DNA of 64,000 nucleotides from the NCBI GenBank assembly GCA_030544235.1, contig CM060464.1, forward strand, positions 23,675,152-23,739,151, read 5' to 3'. The position numbers were made by a program, and so were the translations under genes. Source of the stretch: Lepturacanthus savala. Lineage: Eukaryota > Chordata > Actinopteri > Scombriformes > Trichiuridae. Numbering within the stretch: the stretch's first letter is position 1; every line of letters starts with the position of its first letter. Below the pieces are notes generated by a model that saw only the letters and a list, made by a program, of their open reading frames with translations, was not told where the DNA came from and made no database searches. Positions 59,397-64,000 of this stretch are shown one piece after another.

Positions 59397-61002
59397 CTCG
59401 CTGCGTAATTTCTTGCTCGATCTAATTTCTCATTCGATCTAATATTCCTTTATAAGAATCTAACAAGCTCCAATTGATTTCTTTAGTGGAAGGTTATCAG
59501 GCAACATGTATTGAAAACCAACACGAGAACGAGGGGGCCATATATTGCAGGTTTCACTCTGCAGATTTGAGGAGATCACTCACACACCGAGCTGGGTTTA
59601 ATAACACTCAGGGTGGCGCTTACTGCAGCCTCCCCTTTGTGCCTGTTTAAGGTTTACAAGATGTGTTTTTTTCTTCATGACATAAAGAAGAATAAAACAG
59701 ATAATAGGAGACATGTTAACAGGGGATAACTATCATTATTTAACAATTTCACCATCATATATTTCAGATTTTATATTATATAGTATAATAATAATTGTCA
59801 TTTATTTATTTAATTTAATTTTACATTTCATTTTTTGCACTTCTAACCTTCATGTATTTCATGTATATTTATTATTTCACAGAAATTTATTCCATTCTGT
59901 AATTATTTAAAACAACTAGAAAATACATTGTCTCACTACCTGCTGAAGCATGTAATGGTAACACTTTACTATAACCATCATCTATATTTTATTGAATAAA
60001 CTATGGATAATAGTTTATTGTTAGGTAATATTTTAACTGCAAACCACCAATCATCATTATTTGGACTGTATTATAAAGTTGCAACTGAGAATTGTAATTC
60101 CTTGTTAAATGGTTAATAAATTGTAAAGCATATGGTTTACGAACCAATTATTACCAATTAAATTATGACTAACCTACTATTAACTATGTATTAGCCTTAT
60201 ATAGACAATATTTATTATGTGTTATCTATTATTAAATAACAGTCTGTCAGACTGTCATCAGATAGATGAGCAGATTTCTTTGACTGCTGAGCACATTTAA
60301 CTAATAATTTATAATAATAATAATTTAACATTTAATCACCAATCTTCAAATAGTTTTACAAATAACACAATAGATCAGAAGTAACATCCGTGTAACCACA
60401 TAGCTCTATAAATGTCAATAAAAGTACAAGAGAACATATGAATTAAAAACAAACATAGTGGTAGAACAAATAAATCCATTCAATCAAAAGGGGATAAAGA
60501 TAAAAGCTTAATTAATGACACATTTCTATTTGTCAAAAAAGGTCATTGTACATTAAATATAACAGCATCAAATAGCTTAATAGTCACAGGTCCAGGATAT
60601 ATCACAGGAATAAATACAGTAGCATATCAAAGAGCATGAATTCCAATTTCTCAATGAGCTATACAGTTACATCCATATAATGTAAATAGTAAAACATACT
60701 ACAAGTAATATAGTGCAATAGTAAGGACCAATGAACTTATTAAATGCATATATGTTACTCAAAACATTGTAAGGGATATGAACAAAATTATGTACTTTAT
60801 AAATAGAAGAGTAAATATAAATCAGACACTTAAGTTTTGGTACATTTTGTTAATTTTAGCCTCTATTCAGATAACAGACTTGTATATGACTAAATGTATA
60901 TACAACAATATGAAGCAATACATGTTTTTATTTTATTAATTTTTTATTTTATCTGATTACTGTAACATAAAGGAACCCTGTATTTACTTGTCTTTGAACT
61001 TG
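59393..61002. other. AT-rich non-coding DNA, possible old repeat
   Basis: 59500-59640 is moderately GC-rich and repeat-free. 59955-60210 (GGTAACACTTTACTATAACC and repeated AACTA/TTAAATGG phrases) resembles the end of a common fish DNA transposon, but I cannot define its borders. The rest is AT-rich without features. Confidence 0.4.
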
Positions 61003-61340
61003 AATTTATATTTGATCATTAATGCACTGTAACATCACTACAACTGAACTCCCCTCTCTCTCTCTTTCTCTCTTTTTATGTGGCAAATAAAACACACTTT
61101 GTTATATTTAATTATGAGTTTAAAATTCACTCTTCTTCTCTCTCTAAGAAATAAACAAAACAAAAAATACTATTATGTTATAATTAATGTTTTAATTAAG
61201 TTAAGTTTGGCAGAGAGTAAATGTTCACACTCAGAGTTCAAACACTAAGTTTTTTATGTTTGCATGTGTGTTTTGGAATTTATTATTTTTTACTCTTTTT
61301 TTTTCTTTCATCAATAATTCATATAGATCAGAACCTGAAA
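61003..61340 (+). repeat. direct duplication, copy 1
   Basis: Runs parallel to 63108-63562: GCACTGTAACATCACTACAA, AAAACACACTTTGTTATATT, TCTAAGAAATAAACAAAAC and CTTTCATCAATAATTCATAT each have a counterpart in the same order. The upstream ACTTGTATATGACTAAATGT (60879) also pairs with ACTTGTATATGGCTATAACA (62940), so the unit may start earlier. No coding frame; could be two copies of an unknown dispersed repeat rather than one duplication. Confidence 0.65.
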
Positions 61341-62484
61341 ATTGTTAAACCAGTAAGTACTTCACCATAAGCTCCAAGCCCCTGTGGAACTGAAGACATT
61401 TAACTTGAAGAACACCTGACTTTTTTGTTTAAAAAAGAAAAAAAGAAAAGCTCAGAGGCTCATTGTCTACAAATATTACTTAAACAGTAACACATATTTT
61501 TGGGAGGACTTTGTGGGATGAGGCCACGTTTGTTGATTTACAGCACTGGTTACCATCCTGAGGTTCAGGATTTTTTTTTCTAACTTTCTTCTAATTCCAG
61601 TTTTATCTCTTGTGGTTTTCTGTATTTTACCTCCTCAATCCTCTAAAAGTGATTCAGATGAAACAAATCAAGTCTTTCTAGAGCTGCAGGTTTAGTTGAT
61701 TCACTGATTAATCAATCAACAAAAGTTAAATCAAGCATTTCTTTTCTAATTTAATTATTATTTGACATTTATTAAGCAAACAGAAAGAAAATGTTTGCTT
61801 TTCTGTGTAAAATATGATGACAACCTGAATATCTTTATGTTTTAAAACACAATCAGTCATGTAACTTTTGACTGTGGAGAACTTTTTGACTATTTTCTGA
61901 TATTTTATGGACAAAGTGATTTACTGGTGCATCAAGACAACAGTCTGCAACTTAACTGTTTGACAGTTTATTTTAAGGGGTCACAGGCCAAGAAAGGGCG
62001 GAAACCATTGATTTAGTAAGTGAATGTGGCTGCAGGCTGGGCTGTCTGTTGGTCTGACGTGGTGTGTGTGTGTTCGTGGTGATGAAGGAACATGTCACAG
62101 TGCAGCAGTGTGGCTCACTGAGTTTTTTCTGCACATGGGACTAGATGGCATTCAGAAAAAATACTGGTACTTTTTATTTTGTTGTTGTATTGGGCTATCT
62201 GGGCCACTGTAGAAATCTCAGACACAAAAAAAAAAAAAAAAAAAAAACTAAAAGCTGGAATTTCTCAGCCTGCCAGACACTGAATGAACAACGTCCCATT
62301 GTGAAGCTCTCTGTGTTTTAATAAATCACCAAAGCAAATGCTTTGTGTTCACTAAATGGTCCGCTCTCTTTCTATTAGCATCACATTTAGGCCGGGGTAC
62401 TCTTTGAGGACGAGAGCATTCCTCTGCTGCATATTTAACACTGCAGAAGGGACAATCGCACTCCGTAAATAAGTAAAACACAAG
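61341..62484. other. AT-rich non-coding DNA
   Basis: A22 run at 62225-62247. No gene recognised. Confidence 0.5.
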
Positions 62485-62545
62485 GTGTGTGTGTGTGTGT
62501 GTGTGCGTGCGTCCATTCATATGTGTGTGTGTGTGTGTGTGTGTG
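62485..62545. repeat. two (TG)n arrays
   Basis: TG runs at 62485-62504 and 62522-62545, separated by CGTGCGTCCATTCATA. Confidence 0.95.
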
Positions 62546-62959
62546 AGTAAGGCTGGGTTGGGGGGTGGGTTTACACAAGAGAGATTATCCATGGCTAAAA
62601 GTGTAACAATGCTTCTCTGTTCCAAGTTGCATAATTCAGAAGCCGTGGCTGTCCTGTTGTGTTGTGTTCTGCTTCGCTTCAGGCCGGATCCTGAGACACT
62701 GTGCTGAGTTCCAGCAATTGAGGCATCATTGTGCAAGACAGAGAAAGAGAGAGATTTTGAAAAATAATTAGTTCTATCAGTCTTTTAACAAACCATTATA
62801 GAAATTCTATAATCATTTTCAAATCACAGATAGAAATAAATACATCTATAAAATATATATGTGACAACAAGTTTAAATATAAAGTTAAAATTAAATTTTA
62901 GAACATTTTGTACATTTTAGTATGCTTCATTATATATCGACTTGTATATGGCTATAACA

Positions 62960-62962
<3 letters not shown>

Positions 62963-63036
<74 letters not shown>

Positions 63037-63074
63037 TATACATTATATATATATGCACACACACACACACACAC
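62963..63074. repeat. (TA)34 plus (AC)n compound array
   Basis: TA array to 63030, short TA-rich link, then AC repeat 63055-63074. Lies directly ahead of duplication copy 2. Confidence 0.95.
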
Positions 63075-63107
63075 ATATAAAACCCAGTTTTTGAAACCCA
63101 GTGTTTT

Positions 63108-63562
63108 TCTTCATTGAATTTGAAATTATATTTAATCTTCAAAGCACTGTAACATCCCTACAAATTGCAACTGAACTCTCCCCTCTCGGTCTCACGCTCT
63201 CTCTGAGTAATAATAATAAAAAAACACCCTTAGTTATTTTTAATTAAGAGGTTTACAGTCATTTCTCACACTCTTCCTGTCTATGAAATAAAAAAAAACT
63301 TAAAAATACATAAATAAAACACTATTGTATTATTTTTAGTAAGAGTTTAACAGGGAATAATTTTTGAAACACTTAACAGTAAGTTAACAGTTCTCACATC
63401 TACTAGCATGTTAATAAGGTTTAATTGAGATTACTTTTGCTGATGTGTTTTTGTCCCATTTCACTTATTCGTGTTTCATCACTATGTTTTCCATTTGCTG
63501 GATAAGTCAGAGTTCATTTCTCTTTCATCAATAAATCACATGAACAGATCAAATCCAGAAAT
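63108..63562 (+). repeat. direct duplication, copy 2
   Basis: Counterpart of 61003-61340: GCACTGTAACATCCCTACAA, AAACACCCTTAGTTATTTTT, TCTATGAAATAAAAAAAAAC, CTTTCATCAATAAATCACAT. About 115 bp longer through added T-rich sequence near 63400-63510. Long (TA)n arrays lie on both sides. Confidence 0.65.
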
Positions 63563-63583
63563 GTTTTATCCAAGCCCATCTGG

Positions 63584-63584
<1 letters not shown>

Positions 63585-63652
<68 letters not shown>
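63585..63652. repeat. (TA)34 array
   Basis: Uninterrupted TA repeat. Confidence 0.95.
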
Positions 63653-63654
<2 letters not shown>

Positions 63655-64000
63655 CATTCTTTTAATTAGAAATTTATTAAATTAATCATATCACACCGAC
63701 TCCTTAGAAAAAGTAATTTGGTTTTCATGTAGACAACACAACACATCATCATAAGCCCAGATCATATTGAACTGCACTACATCCTGTGTTGCCTTGTTAT
63801 AATTAGAATCAATCATTATTCTGGCTTTGGGCATCCTGATATACAGTAACTTTACATCAATGTCCATGGAGTCATCAGTCTTTCTCTTCCTGCTTTCAAA
63901 AATAACTCCAGCACTATGGGCCTGATTCACTAAGATCCCAAATAAAGAATAGCAATTTGCGTGTGCACTCCATCAAAAGATTGTGTGTGGTTGATGAATG
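63653..64000. other. AT-rich non-coding DNA
   Basis: The minus frame 63691-63930 (79 codons) ends the window without a recognisable domain. Sequence at 63700-64000 could be part of a transposon continuing past the window (GGGCCTGATTCACTAAGATC), but this is not shown. Confidence 0.4.

Overview
This window looks like non-coding, repeat-rich chromosomal DNA from a ray-finned (teleost) fish. I base that on the mobile elements, which match well-known teleost families: Tc1/mariner elements with long inverted ends, a tRNA-like SINE with a (TGAC)n tail, piggyBac-type MITEs with TTAA target sites, a hAT MITE with an 8-bp target duplication, solo LTRs, and very long (TA)n and (TG)n arrays. The background is AT-rich. 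The species cannot be told from what is here. I found no host protein-coding gene that I can support. The longer open frames are decayed transposases, readings through simple repeats (YIYIYI, THTHTH), or chance frames with no recognisable domain.

Layout. 1-10.8 kb: AT-rich spacer, a (GATA)n tract, a pair of piggyBac-like elements that share one TTAA (3.98-6.25 kb), a polyadenylated-looking retrocopy end (about 4.9 kb) and one SINE. 10.8-13.1 kb: two Tc1/mariner remnants of one family. 13.2-14.5 kb: a GC/CpG-richer block that resembles conserved regulatory DNA, followed by a 63-bp candidate micro-exon. 16.0 kb: a perfect 46-bp palindrome. 21.2-24.4 kb: a nest of mobile DNA, in which a decayed Tc1 transposon next to a (TA)n array has one terminal repeat broken first by a SINE and, 4 bp beyond that SINE's second target duplication, by a solo LTR; a further SINE follows. 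27.6-28.6 kb: a second Tc1-like transposase of DD36E spacing, ending in a fold-back palindrome. 29.7-30.4 kb: a very short LTR element. 31-41 kb: SINE, piggyBac MITE, hAT MITE, LINE 3' fragment and two solo LTRs. 42.5-43.2, 48.9-49.4, 50.4-51.5 and 57.4-58.9 kb: GC/CpG-richer or homeobox/octamer-motif-rich blocks that are candidate conserved non-coding elements. 47.3-48.1 kb: a large fold-back element. 52-57 kb: minisatellite, MITEs, SINE and solo LTR. 60.9-63.7 kb: a diverged direct duplication bordered by long (TA)n arrays.

How it fits together. The window reads as intergenic or large-intron sequence. Its interest lies in transposon archaeology (nested insertions, target duplications, catalytic-residue loss, fold-back structures) and in a few blocks that may be cis-regulatory. 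I saw no gene cluster, CRISPR array, operon or other sign of a new multi-gene system, and I do not claim one.
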